A DNA stretch of 39,005 bases from Bacilli bacterium (GCA_024408235.1 JAKSVF010000017.1:1-39005), one strand, 5' to 3'; positions 16,725 to 25,070 are shown, counted from the first letter of the stretch. Notes: generated from the sequence alone by a model not told the origin. A program made the numbers and translations.

Positions 16725-17348
16725 ATGAAAAAGACAAAATTACTCGGCCTCGGACTCGCATCCGTCGCCCTCCTCGCATCATGCGGTGGACAAGCTAAAG
16801 AAGCAAAGCTCGTCGGCAGCTACATCTCAGCAGCTCAGCTTTCTTACAGCAACATGCGTCCAACTTACAACTACTACCTCACAAACTACACATTCGAGGT
16901 ATTCGATGTCTATGATGATGGAACATATTGCTTAACAGTCTCATCTTCAACATTCTCAGCGCTCATCATCCCAGAAACAGGAAACGACGCACAGGGCAAC
17001 GAAAGAGACAACTCACTCTGGAAATACTATGGCACATGCACATCAGAGCAGGATGACCTTGATCCAGATACCTATGTCTACACAATCTCAGCAGCTACAA
17101 GAATCGTTGCATCAACAGACGCTGGCTACTACGTCGATACAGCTAACTGGACAGACGAAATGAAGGAAAAAGCAGCTGACAAGCAGTATGAATACAACGC
17201 AGAGACAGGCTCTCAGACAGTCGTTGGAACAAAAGAATACGCAACAGGCGAAGAATTCCTCGCTGCAAAGAACATCGTTTCAACAACATTAACTGTCAAC
17301 GTTGGCGCATACTCACTCGACTATAAAGTACTCGAGCACGTTAAATAA
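16725..17348 (+). CDS. Small surface lipoprotein
   Basis: A 207-aa secreted lipoprotein with signal peptide and lipobox LLASC (Cys20). The mature part looks beta-rich and Tyr/Thr-rich, and contains one DGT turn in VYDDGTYCLTV, like the repeat lipoproteins nearby. Otherwise it is not recognised. The ribosome site CAAGGAG precedes the ATG. Codons are strongly biased toward CAG, ACA and TCA, suggesting high expression. It is the first gene of an operon with GH3 (29-nt gap) and a four-helix membrane protein. Its position parallels the lipoprotein at 7771 ahead of its own glycosidases. Confidence 0.8.
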   Translation: MKKTKLLGLGLASVALLASCGGQAKEAKLVGSYISAAQLSYSNMRPTYNYYLTNYTFEVFDVYDDGTYCLTVSSSTFSALIIPETGNDAQGNERDNSLWKYYGTCTSEQDDLDPDTYVYTISAATRIVASTDAGYYVDTANWTDEMKEKAADKQYEYNAETGSQTVVGTKEYATGEEFLAAKNIVSTTLTVNVGAYSLDYKVLEHVK

Positions 17349-17377
17349 TCAATCAATAAATAAGGAGTTAAGGATCC

Positions 17378-20281
17378 ATGAAGAAGACTAATCTTTTCAA
17401 AGGTTTAGCAACTACATTCGGATCATTAGCGGCAGTTTGCCTCTTCATGACCACATTAGCGTGGTCTAGAGCTGGTGACATCAACCTCTATCTCGGCGTT
17501 AACAAAAAAGATGAGAGCGATGTCTCCGCATCCGGCGCTTATCCATCAAAGTATGAGAATAAGGCCAAAATGCTCGAAGCAGAGAGCGAATACACAATTC
17601 AATGTGAAGAGGAGGGCTCTGTCTTATTAAAGAACAACGGAGCTCTTCCTTTTGCTTCTAGTGTCCAGAATGTCACATTATTCGGCTCAGCGGCCTACAC
17701 CCCAGCTTATCACGGTGGTTCAGGCGGCCCAGCTAACACCGGAACAGATCTTAAATCAGCATTAACCACAGCCGGTTATAAAGTAAACGAAACCGTCTAC
17801 AACAAAATCGGCGAAGCTTATAAGACATTAACATCCACAAAGAACCACAGATGTGATGGTCACATCGGTGAAGTTCCAGCTTCAACCTATTCAGCAGGAG
17901 ACATGGAAGGCTACAAAGACGCCGCAATCGTTGTCCTCTGCCGTTATGGCGGTGAAGCTAACGACATGAACACAGTCGATGCCGATGGAGAAAGAGAACT
18001 CGCTCTCCATCCAGTTGAAAAAGACATGTTGAACTTCGTCAAGTCACAGGGATTTGGCAAAATCATCGTCTTGCTCAACACGGGCTATGCAATGGAAATC
18101 GGATGGCTTGATGAATATAACGTCGACGCATGCATGTGGATTGGCTTCCCAGGCGAATCAGGCATGACAGGTGTCGCTAACATGCTTAAAGGCACATCAT
18201 CACCAACCGGACGTTTGGTCGATACATACGCTGAACACTCATTCTCCAGTGCTGCTATGCAGAACTTCGGAGACTTCAACTTTGTCGATCTCCAGTCAGC
18301 AGGCATTGGCCAGTACCACAAAGAATATGTCGTCTATGCAGAAGGCATCTATGTTGGCTATAAATACTATGAATCACGTTATGAGGACTTAGTCTTCAAG
18401 AGAAGAAACGCTGATGGAAACTATGGATGCTATGCATCTACAGGCGGCAAATGGTCATACGACGCTGAAGTCACATACCCATTTGGCTATGGCTTAACAT
18501 ACACAGATTTCCAGGAAGAAGTCCAAGACATCACCTGGAATAGAGAAGAAAAGAAAATCACAGCAACCGTCAAAGTCACAAACGTCGGCACCTCATATCA
18601 GGGCAAAGTTAAAGACACGGTTGAACTCTATGCCGCACTTCCATGGGAAGAAGGACAGGCCGAGAAGTCCGCAATCCAGCTCGTCGGATTCGCTAAGACA
18701 GAGGCTTTAGCTCCAGGCGAAAATACAACAGTCACAATCGAAGTCGAAGATTACTTATTAGCGACTTATGATGAAAACGCAACCAACGGTGCGGATTCAT
18801 CAAAGAAAGGCTGCTACACATTCGACAAGGGTGACTACACTCTTGCAGTCGGCAAGAACGCACACGACGCTCTCAACAACGTCATCTCCCTTAGAGACGG
18901 TGCATCATATGAACTCACAGATGGAAACGGAAACAAAGTTTCTGGCAACCCATCAATGGCTAGAATGTTCACAGTCGATGCATTAGACAACACAACCCAC
19001 GCAAAATCATATACAGGCACAGTCGTCTCCAACCAGTTCCCAGAAGTTGATATCAACAACTACGAAGAGAACGAAGTCACATACATGACTAGAGGCGATT
19101 GGTCAACATTCCCAAAGACCTACGACAATCTCACAACAGAGAAAGACGCATCAGGCTTCATCAAGACAAATATGGTCAACAAGGATGACCCATATCAGAA
19201 GCCAGCAGACGCTCCAACAAACGGATTCAAGTTCCACAAAGATGAAGCTGAGCCAGAACTTAAGTTCTACGAAATGGCTAACGTCGAATACGACGATCCA
19301 AAATGGGAGAAGTTCATCGACCAGTTAACAGTCGCTGACCTCTACACAATCCCAGGCGAAAAGATGGCAAACGACGCCATCCCATTCGTCGGCTACCCAC
19401 AGAACACATCAGGTGACGGACCAGATGGTCTCCAGTCAGGTGGTAAACTCCACGTTTCAGAAACACTCGCATGTGCTACATGGAACCTTGAACTCATCAA
19501 AGCTAGAGGCGAATTCCTCGCAGAAGACGGACTCTGGAACTCACTCAACTGCGTTTACGGCGGTGGATGCAACCTTCACCGTACTCCATACGCAGGCCGT
19601 AACTTCGAGTATTACTCAGAAGACGCTAACATGTCCTACATCATGGGCATGAACCAGGCTAGCGCAATGGCTGAGAAGGGCATGATCTCATGCTTCAAGC
19701 ATTTCTGCGGCAACGACCAGGAAACAAATAGACACGGCGTTGCAACCTTCATGACAGAGCAGACACTTCGTCATGGTGACTTAAGAGGATTCGAAGGCGC
19801 CCTCGGAAAAGGCGGCTCCCTCGGAAACATGTCCGCATACAATAGACTCGGCGTCATGCCAACAGCTTCTTACAAGGCTCTTATGACAACAGTCTTAAGA
19901 GATGAGTGGGGCTTCAAGGGAATCAGCATGACTGACTCCTCTAAAGACGCTCAGACATACATCTTCACAGGCGCTGCAATCGATGCTGGCACAGACCAGT
20001 TCAACAACGACGCAGGAAGATGCACTGAAATCAAGAACTACATCGTCTCCCAGCGTGACTATCACATCTGGAAGCAGTGCAGATCGATCGCTAAGCATTT
20101 CTTCTACGCTTACTCACGCTCATTCTTAATCAACGGATTGAGCGCTGACACAGTCGTTACCCAGTCAACCCCATGGTGGAAGACCGCCATCATCTCTGCA
20201 GACGTCACAATCGGCGTCATCGCAGTTGGCTCATTAGCAGGCTATGTCGTCTTCAAATTCGTCAAGAAGGAGGGCAACTAA
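17378..20281 (+). CDS. Permuted GH3 glycosidase, membrane-anchored at both ends
   Basis: A 967-aa GH3 paralogue with a signal anchor at about 9-30, the alpha/beta sandwich first, an FnIII-like domain and then the barrel. Glu193 (YGGEANDM) is the expected acid/base; here the usual GEG is GEA. Asp853 (ISMTDSS) is the nucleophile. HRTPYAGRNFEYYSED and KHFCGNDQETNR are intact. A C-terminal membrane helix (about 932-956) ends in KFVKKEGN. An AAGGAG ribosome site lies upstream of ATG 17378. Strong codon bias suggests high expression. The next gene starts one base after its stop. Differences around the acid/base suggest a substrate different from its paralogues. Confidence 0.9.
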   Translation: MKKTNLFKGLATTFGSLAAVCLFMTTLAWSRAGDINLYLGVNKKDESDVSASGAYPSKYENKAKMLEAESEYTIQCEEEGSVLLKNNGALPFASSVQNVTLFGSAAYTPAYHGGSGGPANTGTDLKSALTTAGYKVNETVYNKIGEAYKTLTSTKNHRCDGHIGEVPASTYSAGDMEGYKDAAIVVLCRYGGEANDMNTVDADGERELALHPVEKDMLNFVKSQGFGKIIVLLNTGYAMEIGWLDEYNVDACMWIGFPGESGMTGVANMLKGTSSPTGRLVDTYAEHSFSSAAMQNFGDFNFVDLQSAGIGQYHKEYVVYAEGIYVGYKYYESRYEDLVFKRRNADGNYGCYASTGGKWSYDAEVTYPFGYGLTYTDFQEEVQDITWNREEKKITATVKVTNVGTSYQGKVKDTVELYAALPWEEGQAEKSAIQLVGFAKTEALAPGENTTVTIEVEDYLLATYDENATNGADSSKKGCYTFDKGDYTLAVGKNAHDALNNVISLRDGASYELTDGNGNKVSGNPSMARMFTVDALDNTTHAKSYTGTVVSNQFPEVDINNYEENEVTYMTRGDWSTFPKTYDNLTTEKDASGFIKTNMVNKDDPYQKPADAPTNGFKFHKDEAEPELKFYEMANVEYDDPKWEKFIDQLTVADLYTIPGEKMANDAIPFVGYPQNTSGDGPDGLQSGGKLHVSETLACATWNLELIKARGEFLAEDGLWNSLNCVYGGGCNLHRTPYAGRNFEYYSEDANMSYIMGMNQASAMAEKGMISCFKHFCGNDQETNRHGVATFMTEQTLRHGDLRGFEGALGKGGSLGNMSAYNRLGVMPTASYKALMTTVLRDEWGFKGISMTDSSKDAQTYIFTGAAIDAGTDQFNNDAGRCTEIKNYIVSQRDYHIWKQCRSIAKHFFYAYSRSFLINGLSADTVVTQSTPWWKTAIISADVTIGVIAVGSLAGYVVFKFVKKEGN

Positions 20282-20282
20282 C

Positions 20283-20717
20283 ATGAAGCTTAATCTCTCC
20301 TTCAAGAATAGATCAATCGGTTTCTATTTAAGAATTGCCGTTGCAGCCTTAGCAATCATCGCTGCAATCGCATATCTCATCATTGACCTCACAGTCATTA
20401 AGGGAAACATCTCATTCCAGGACTTCACATCCGTTGTCGTCCCATGCGCATTCGTCGGCGGATTACTAGTCGCTGCCAACGCATTCACAGGAATCATGCT
20501 TCTCGACTTAGCTGGCACAGTCCTCTTAGCAATCTCTCTTGGACAGCATCTCTCAATGTCTTGCTACCCTTGGGCAGATATGGCTACAGGCGTTCCATTC
20601 TTCGTCAACAATGGCGCTCTCGCATCGACCGTCTCATCAATCTACACAGCGTTCGTTGTATTGTTCGCAGTATTGATGCTCGCATCGACCGTCGGAACGT
20701 TCATGGATAGAGACTAA
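20283..20717 (+). CDS. Four-helix membrane protein, GH3-linked
   Basis: A 144-aa integral membrane protein with about four hydrophobic helices (15-38, 48-68, 70-88, 117-138) and short loops; family not recognised. The ribosome site AAGGAGGG lies inside the end of the GH3 gene and the ATG follows its stop by one base, so translation is coupled to the glycosidase. It may be an accessory or chaperone for the membrane-anchored GH3; nothing in the sequence shows a catalytic role. An ORF extension to 20244 has no ribosome site and overlaps the GH3. Confidence 0.78.
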   Translation: MKLNLSFKNRSIGFYLRIAVAALAIIAAIAYLIIDLTVIKGNISFQDFTSVVVPCAFVGGLLVAANAFTGIMLLDLAGTVLLAISLGQHLSMSCYPWADMATGVPFFVNNGALASTVSSIYTAFVVLFAVLMLASTVGTFMDRD

Positions 20718-20768
20718 TTTCGATTTGAGCGGCTGGTCCTCCTTTCACTTGCCGCCCTAGAAATACCA

Positions 20769-20805
20769 AAAAGCCCCAAGTACTCCTTGTTGGGGCTTTT
20801 CTTTA
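20769..20805 (+). terminator. Intrinsic terminator after GH3/membrane-protein operon
   Basis: AAAAGCCCCAA pairs with TTGGGGCTTTT (20790-20800), followed by CTTT. It ends the operon starting at 16725. Confidence 0.9.
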
Positions 20806-20821
20806 TGCCTAACGTGAATTT

Positions 20822-20860
20822 ACAAATGAAAACGGCCAATCTTCCTTAGACGGGCCGTTT
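20822..20860 (-). terminator. Intrinsic terminator of the SGNH lipoprotein gene
   Basis: AAACGGCC (20830-20837) and GGCCGTTT (20853-20860) form an 8-bp stem. Read on the minus strand it is followed by a TTTTCATTT tract. Confidence 0.82.
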
Positions 20861-20866
20861 ACACTG

Positions 20867-21922
20867 TTATTTGAGCATATCTGCAAGACTTGTCTCGAAT
20901 GCCGGAGTCCACCAATCGCGATAACCCGCTTTTGTCGGATGGATTCTATCGTGCATATATAAGGATTTCTGCTCATCTGTTATGTTGTTGAATTCTTCAT
21001 CCTCATACATATTGAGATAAGTGATGCCCCATTTATCGACAAGTGGCTTAGCTGCATCGACAAGCAGTGGGTAATAGTTGTTGAAGTAATACGCGTTTGA
21101 GTATAGGAGAACAGGACAATTCCATACCTCTTTTGCTTTAGCAATGATATATTCCATCGCTCCAACGGATTTCTTGACATCAAATGAGTTGGTGTCTCTT
21201 ACAAAGTCAGGTGTCACCTCTCCATAATCAACCCCAGCCTTAGCGTCGTTAGTGGATAACTGCAACACTAGAGCGTCGACGTGTTCTACTTTCTCGTCGC
21301 TAGCGAGGTAATCATCGAATCTATAGACATAGCTCTTGCCGTTTAATGGGCTATCTTTGAACTCGGCATCATTTGTCTTTGGCTGATCAACATCCATGAG
21401 GGAGGTGCCGGATATCGCTTTCTTAATTGATGTGGCGCCTTGTCTTTTTGCGATGAAGTCTGCGAATGATTCGCCTTCTGAAGATGCCCCATAAGTAACG
21501 CTAGAACCAAGGAAGAAGAACGTCTTTCCCTTGAGTGGCTGAACATCTAGTTCTTTGGTGTTTTGAACGCTATACATAGGACCATTGCCCTTTTCATGAG
21601 AGACAACCTCAAAATCGTATTCAACACCCTTGTAAGTTAGGATGATCAAGGTTTTGGTGGTGCCCATCGGTGTGTCGCCGTTCATAACCTCAAATGCTAC
21701 GTTCTCTTCTCTATAACCATCTTCATAGATAGCGTCTAAGACGATGCCTGTTGGATCAAAGAATTCGCCCTGCACATATTCCCTTTTGGTTGGGCCGTTA
21801 ATCATCACAAGCTGTTTAACTTCGCCATGTGATACGACCTGGCTAGTTTTATCGCCAGTTCCGCAAGCGGTGGTGATTGAAGCAAAAGTTAATAGAGATA
21901 TCGCTAATAAATGTTTTTTCAT
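20867..21922 (-). CDS. SGNH-hydrolase lipoprotein with Ig-like domain
   Basis: A 351-aa lipoprotein with signal peptide and lipobox ITTAC (Cys20). Residues 35-107 form a bacterial Ig-like beta domain (FDPTGIVLDAIYEDGY is typical). The rest is an SGNH/GDSL hydrolase: LGSSVTYG (nucleophile probably Ser141), LQLSTNDAK for block III and DRIHPTKAGY giving the Asp-His of block V. It probably deacetylates extracellular glycans. The start is ATG 21922 with AAGGA 6 nt upstream; the seven-codon extension has no site. It has its own terminator and is not obviously in an operon. It fits the glycan island by function rather than by linkage. Confidence 0.83.
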   Translation of the reverse strand: MKKHLLAISLLTFASITTACGTGDKTSQVVSHGEVKQLVMINGPTKREYVQGEFFDPTGIVLDAIYEDGYREENVAFEVMNGDTPMGTTKTLIILTYKGVEYDFEVVSHEKGNGPMYSVQNTKELDVQPLKGKTFFFLGSSVTYGASSEGESFADFIAKRQGATSIKKAISGTSLMDVDQPKTNDAEFKDSPLNGKSYVYRFDDYLASDEKVEHVDALVLQLSTNDAKAGVDYGEVTPDFVRDTNSFDVKKSVGAMEYIIAKAKEVWNCPVLLYSNAYYFNNYYPLLVDAAKPLVDKWGITYLNMYEDEEFNNITDEQKSLYMHDRIHPTKAGYRDWWTPAFETSLADMLK

Positions 21923-22035
21923 AGTAGTTCCTTTCTTTGCCAATCATAATGCGCATAGATTGATTTTTGCCTATATTCATCAAGATATGCAGTTAAAAAG
22001 ACATAATTTGCATAACCACGCATTTTTCTCCCCAA

Positions 22036-22085
22036 AAGAAAATGGGCTGTTCGAAAACCTATAGGTGAGTAGAAGCCCTTTTCTT
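22036..22085. terminator. Hairpin upstream of the SGNH gene
   Basis: AAGAAAATGGGCT pairs with AGCCCTTTTCTT except for one bulged T. The loop holds the palindrome CCTATAGG. It is the second of two hairpins downstream of the umuC remnant. Confidence 0.5.
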
Positions 22086-22090
22086 ATACA

Positions 22091-22126
22091 AAAAAGATGT
22101 GAAATCGCGAGAAATCACATCTTTTT
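22091..22126. terminator. Bidirectional intrinsic terminator after umuC remnant
   Basis: Perfect 12-bp arms AAAAAGATGTGA (22091-22102) and TCACATCTTTTT (22115-22126) with a 12-nt loop. T-runs occur on both strands. Confidence 0.85.
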
Positions 22127-22164
22127 GGTACAACATTCTTGCTTAAGGAGGTATTGTACATGCT

Positions 22165-22488
22165 TTATTTAACACGGAAAAACTGTTTTTGGTTAGCCAT
22201 CAATTCGTCATCATTCGAGGATTTACCTACGAATTTGTGTCCAGGCGCATTGTATAGTCTGTTCCTGTTTATCTCTTTGACTTTCTGAATAACCTAAAAG
22301 AGTCTTGCTCTACCAGGAATCCCATATTTCTTAAGAGTAGGGGATACCGCTAAACAGATAGTCTTTTCAGTTCTAGATTCATCAGCGACAGCAAGGTTGG
22401 TCTTAAGAGGATCTAGATTACGCGCAAAACACTCTACAGACGCGTAGAAGGACTTTAAATCGATTGCCGCATAGTATTTGTTCCCCAT
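22165..22488 (-). pseudogene. Broken umuC-like Y-family polymerase gene
   Basis: The first ~65 codons match the N-terminus of the UmuC/DinB-like Y-family polymerase group: YAAIDLKSFYASVECF with the catalytic Asp, SRTEKTICLAVSP and YGIPGRARLF. A TAG stop sits at 22294-22296 where the family usually has Glu (GAG). Beyond it the same frame stays recognisable for 42 codons (VIQKVKEINRNRLYNAPGH), then ends at a TAA at 22165. The palm remainder, fingers, thumb and little-finger domains are missing, so no polymerase can be made. The start is ATG 22488, with TATAAT 7 nt before it, so the old promoter survives. The gene is a recent nonsense mutant plus a 3' deletion. Confidence 0.85.
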
Positions 22489-22495
22489 GGAAACA

Positions 22496-22501
22496 ATTAT
22501 A
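22496..22501 (-). promoter_or_regulatory. -10 box of the umuC remnant (leaderless)
   Basis: The minus strand reads TATAAT, 7 nt, then ATG 22488. There is no ribosome site and no clear -35. Confidence 0.5.
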
Positions 22502-22605
22502 AAGATATGTGGATCATATCTCTTATAGTTAGAACTCAATGTTTCGTGAAACAAGAGATTAATAACTATCATTTAAAAACAGCATAAAATATAAAAAACG
22601 GAATA

Positions 22606-22655
22606 AAAAATACCGAAATTAATAAAATACATTGTTTTTTGATGTCAAAAATACC
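22606..22655 (+). promoter_or_regulatory. Repeats upstream of the AAA/TOPRIM pair
   Basis: AAAAATACC occurs at 22606-22614 and 22647-22655 (41 bp apart, close to four helical turns). Between them lies the palindrome TTTTTGATGTCAAAAA (22636-22651). These may be control sites of the defence-like operon. No convincing sigma-A promoter could be fixed. Confidence 0.35.
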
Positions 22656-22683
22656 AAAATAATGGAACTAGGAGGTAAAAGAT

Positions 22684-24066
22684 ATGACGAAAATAGGAAA
22701 TATCCGTTTGGAATCTCTTAAGTTAGAAAACTTCAAGAACATTGCCAACGGTGAAATATATTTCAATGAGAACAAAAAACTTGAACGCGGCATATACGAC
22801 GAGGATGAATTCAGCAACCTCTTGTGCATCTATGGACAAAACGGCAGTGGAAAGACTGCGTGTTTGAACGCTATAAGATTGTTGCAAAATCTCTTATCTG
22901 GAAGTCCATTATTGCCTGAACACTTCGAATATATTCGCTACGGAACTGATCATCTTTCCGTCGAAGCCTCTTTCCTTATGGAGAACGGGGAAACAAAGCA
23001 CTACATTGAATATAAAGTAGTCTTAAAAAGAGATACCGTCTTCAGGATTGAAAGGGAATCGATATCCTATTCAAAACTTGAATCAAACAATAGAAAGGCA
23101 ACTCTCTTCTCTTACGAATACCCAAATGCAATATCTAAGGGATTCCTTGATAAACTAGACAAGAAAATGGCGCAGCCTTATAGCTACATCGCCTCGATGG
23201 AGACATCTACACGAGTCAGTAATTGCATTCCAATCTCATCGATATTCAATCCGAAATTGTTGGGATTATCCCTAAATTCACAAGACTTGCCTAATGAAGA
23301 GAAATCAATAATCTCATCTCTAAATCACTTTGCCTTGTATAGACTTGCCATATACTCAATAAACTACTTCGAGAACAACGAAAGCTTGGGAATCCGAATC
23401 AGAATCAAAAACGAAGGCTCAACAGGACTAAACGCCACATGCGGCGACTTGTTCGTTCCATTCAAGCCATTCAGGCTAAACAAGAAAGACTACGCTTCAT
23501 TCCGCGAAGTGATCAGCAGGATAAACAAGGTCATACCTTCGATAATTCCTGGATATCAGATAAAGATCAACGAATCATACTCGACCGGAATACAGACCGC
23601 TATAGATGGAGTCGACTTTGTCTTGATGTCAGATAGGAATGGAGTGGTGGTTCCGCTTGCCTATGAATCCAACGGTATCAAGAAAATCATCTCTCTTATA
23701 TCTGGAATGATCGAGGCGTATTCAAACGAGGGTCATCTTCTAGTCGTAGATGAACTTGATAGTGGAATCTTCGAGTACCTATTGGGAGAAATCGCGTATG
23801 CGTTCGACAACTTCTCAAGAGGTCAACTGATATTCACGTGCCACAACATGAGAGTCTTGGAGAAAATCAGCTACAAGAATTCGTTCTTCACGACATTGAA
23901 TCCAAATAAAGCGTTTATCAAACTCACAAATGTTAAAGAATCGAATAATCTAAGAGATTTATATTACAAATACATCGCAAACGGATACAAAGATGACATC
24001 CAACTATATGACATGGTTGATACCTCATCCTTGATCAATGCGCTAAACATGGAGGTAGAAGAATGA
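22684..24066 (+). CDS. AAA-type ATPase of a putative two-gene defence module
   Basis: A 460-aa SMC/ABC-like AAA ATPase (AAA_15/AAA_21 type). The N-terminal LESLKLENFKNI strand is typical. Walker A GQNGSGKT is at 51-58. A signature-like motif YESNGIKK is at 328-334, Walker B LLVVDELDSG at 352-361 and a switch histidine in TCHN at 385-388. A long insert (about 110-300) is not recognised. Cytoplasmic. The ribosome site AGGAGG precedes ATG 22684. The TOPRIM-like gene overlaps its end by 4 bp (ATGA). This pairing resembles AriA-AriB of PARIS, RloA-RloB and OLD-type systems in which the ATPase senses and gates a toxic effector, but the pair fits none exactly. The anti-phage role is inferred. Confidence 0.85.
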   Translation: MTKIGNIRLESLKLENFKNIANGEIYFNENKKLERGIYDEDEFSNLLCIYGQNGSGKTACLNAIRLLQNLLSGSPLLPEHFEYIRYGTDHLSVEASFLMENGETKHYIEYKVVLKRDTVFRIERESISYSKLESNNRKATLFSYEYPNAISKGFLDKLDKKMAQPYSYIASMETSTRVSNCIPISSIFNPKLLGLSLNSQDLPNEEKSIISSLNHFALYRLAIYSINYFENNESLGIRIRIKNEGSTGLNATCGDLFVPFKPFRLNKKDYASFREVISRINKVIPSIIPGYQIKINESYSTGIQTAIDGVDFVLMSDRNGVVVPLAYESNGIKKIISLISGMIEAYSNEGHLLVVDELDSGIFEYLLGEIAYAFDNFSRGQLIFTCHNMRVLEKISYKNSFFTTLNPNKAFIKLTNVKESNNLRDLYYKYIANGYKDDIQLYDMVDTSSLINALNMEVEE

Positions 24067-24764
24067 AAAGATGCCTCATGATAGTAGAAGGACCATACGA
24101 CCAGCTGCGATTATCGCTTCTTGCGGGATTGTTCGATGAGAGCAAGCTGTCGATTGTCCCGTTTGGCTCGGATGCCACAACAATGTCGTTGTTCAGCGAA
24201 GAGTGGAGAATGCGAATATCCCGTGCGTTGAAAAAAGATAAGCGATACGACATTGAGATGTTCGATGAAATCGTATGCGTATTCGACTTAGACGGGTGCT
24301 ACGTGGATAGTTCATGCTTGGACGAAAAACCGGATGCGTCACACATCAAATATCATCGAGACAAAATAACGTGTATAATTAAAGAAGAACTGGAAACAAC
24401 GCACAAAAGAAAAAGAAAGAACATAGATTCGATTCTTGAAAAAGGAGAGCTAAGGCTCTTCTACAACTCTACAAATATCGACGACGCCTTCGATGAGGTT
24501 CAGAATCCAACGAATAGATTGAAGAGAACTCTTGCTATGAAGACTTACTCGACATACAAGGAGAAACCCAAAGAGTTCATTGAGTTCCTGTATTCGTTAA
24601 ACAAGGCCGGCGGAAACGGATACGTAGAAACATGGGAATACATAAAAGAAGGCGCAAACTCATTGTCATCCGCTTCGAACATAATAGTGTTCTTGATGCA
24701 GCATAAGGATGACTTAACAGAAGAGAATAGACTTCTTCTGGAACAATTAATTAGCAAAGAATAA
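24063..24764 (+). CDS. TOPRIM-like putative nuclease effector
   Basis: A 233-aa cytoplasmic protein with a TOPRIM-like pattern: first strand CLMIVEGPYDQLRL with Glu9, and VCVFDLDG with Asp75 and Asp77, as in OLD, RloB and AriB-type nucleases. The segments NSTNIDDAFDE and NKAGGNGYVETWEY and the C-terminal helices are not recognised. Its start overlaps the ATPase stop (ATGA) and GGAGGTAGAAGA supplies a ribosome site, so the two proteins are made together. The likely role is a nuclease released or activated by the ATPase. It could also be a nucleotide-binding TOPRIM without nuclease activity. A strong terminator follows at once. Confidence 0.78.
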   Translation: MKRCLMIVEGPYDQLRLSLLAGLFDESKLSIVPFGSDATTMSLFSEEWRMRISRALKKDKRYDIEMFDEIVCVFDLDGCYVDSSCLDEKPDASHIKYHRDKITCIIKEELETTHKRKRKNIDSILEKGELRLFYNSTNIDDAFDEVQNPTNRLKRTLAMKTYSTYKEKPKEFIEFLYSLNKAGGNGYVETWEYIKEGANSLSSASNIIVFLMQHKDDLTEENRLLLEQLISKE

Positions 24765-24805
24765 AACGAAAAGAGGGGACTGGGGAGCTCCTTTTTTCGT
24801 TCCGA
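24765..24805 (+). terminator. Intrinsic terminator of AAA/TOPRIM operon
   Basis: AACGAAAA and nearby AGG pair with CTCCTTTTTTCGTT (24788-24801); the T-run sits within the 3' arm. Confidence 0.65.
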
Positions 24806-24840
24806 GAATTTCAAAAGCCGTTGGGAAAGAGGGCTCAGAA

Positions 24841-25020
24841 GGGCTGTTTTGCTCTTGATATATATATATATATTAGTTCTTTATAGTACATTGCCACAAA
24901 CTACTCGTGTTGATGAAGACCTGGGAAAAACTCATCAATTATCATTGCCAGGGGATCTCCATCGCCAAAAAGCCTGCGTATCAACTTGGGGCAATTCAAT
25001 ATACGCGGGCTTTTATTTAT
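24841..25020 (+). ncRNA. Structured intergenic region, possible small RNA
   Basis: This stretch between the TOPRIM gene and the convergent lipoprotein gene has no credible ORF. An alternating TA tract (about 24859-24873) precedes a TATAGT box (24882-24887). Then come TTGATGA/TCATCAA arms (24910-24916 and 24932-24938) and a 14-bp terminator stem (24968-24981 with 25001-25014, one wobble). This could be a small RNA with its own terminator, or just a bidirectional terminator region. No RNA family is recognised. Confidence 0.3.
24968..25018. terminator. Long intrinsic terminator
   Basis: AAAAGCCTGCGTAT (24968-24981) pairs with ATACGCGGGCTTTT (25001-25014) with one wobble. T-runs follow on both strands. 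Confidence 0.75.
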
Positions 25021-25029
25021 ACATAAATA

Positions 25030-25055
25030 GAAAATGCACCCCAAATGGAGTGCAT
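25030..25055 (-). terminator. Terminator of the seven-repeat lipoprotein gene
   Basis: ATGCACCCC (25034-25042) and GGAGTGCAT (25047-25055) pair with one internal mismatch. On the minus strand the hairpin follows the stop at 25071 and is followed by TTTC. Confidence 0.65.
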
Positions 25056-25070
25056 AATCTGTTTTTTAGA

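Noticed and set aside
22294..22296. TAG as a recoded sense codon in the umuC-like gene, or use of the Mycoplasma code
   Set aside because: TAG ends other genes here (kinase, LytTR regulator) and TGA is a genuine stop in several genes; the umuC homology also ends soon after. A nonsense mutation is simpler.
24858..24875. TA-dinucleotide tract as an insertion target or origin element
   Set aside because: It is a short simple repeat with no flanking duplications, DnaA boxes or replication genes.
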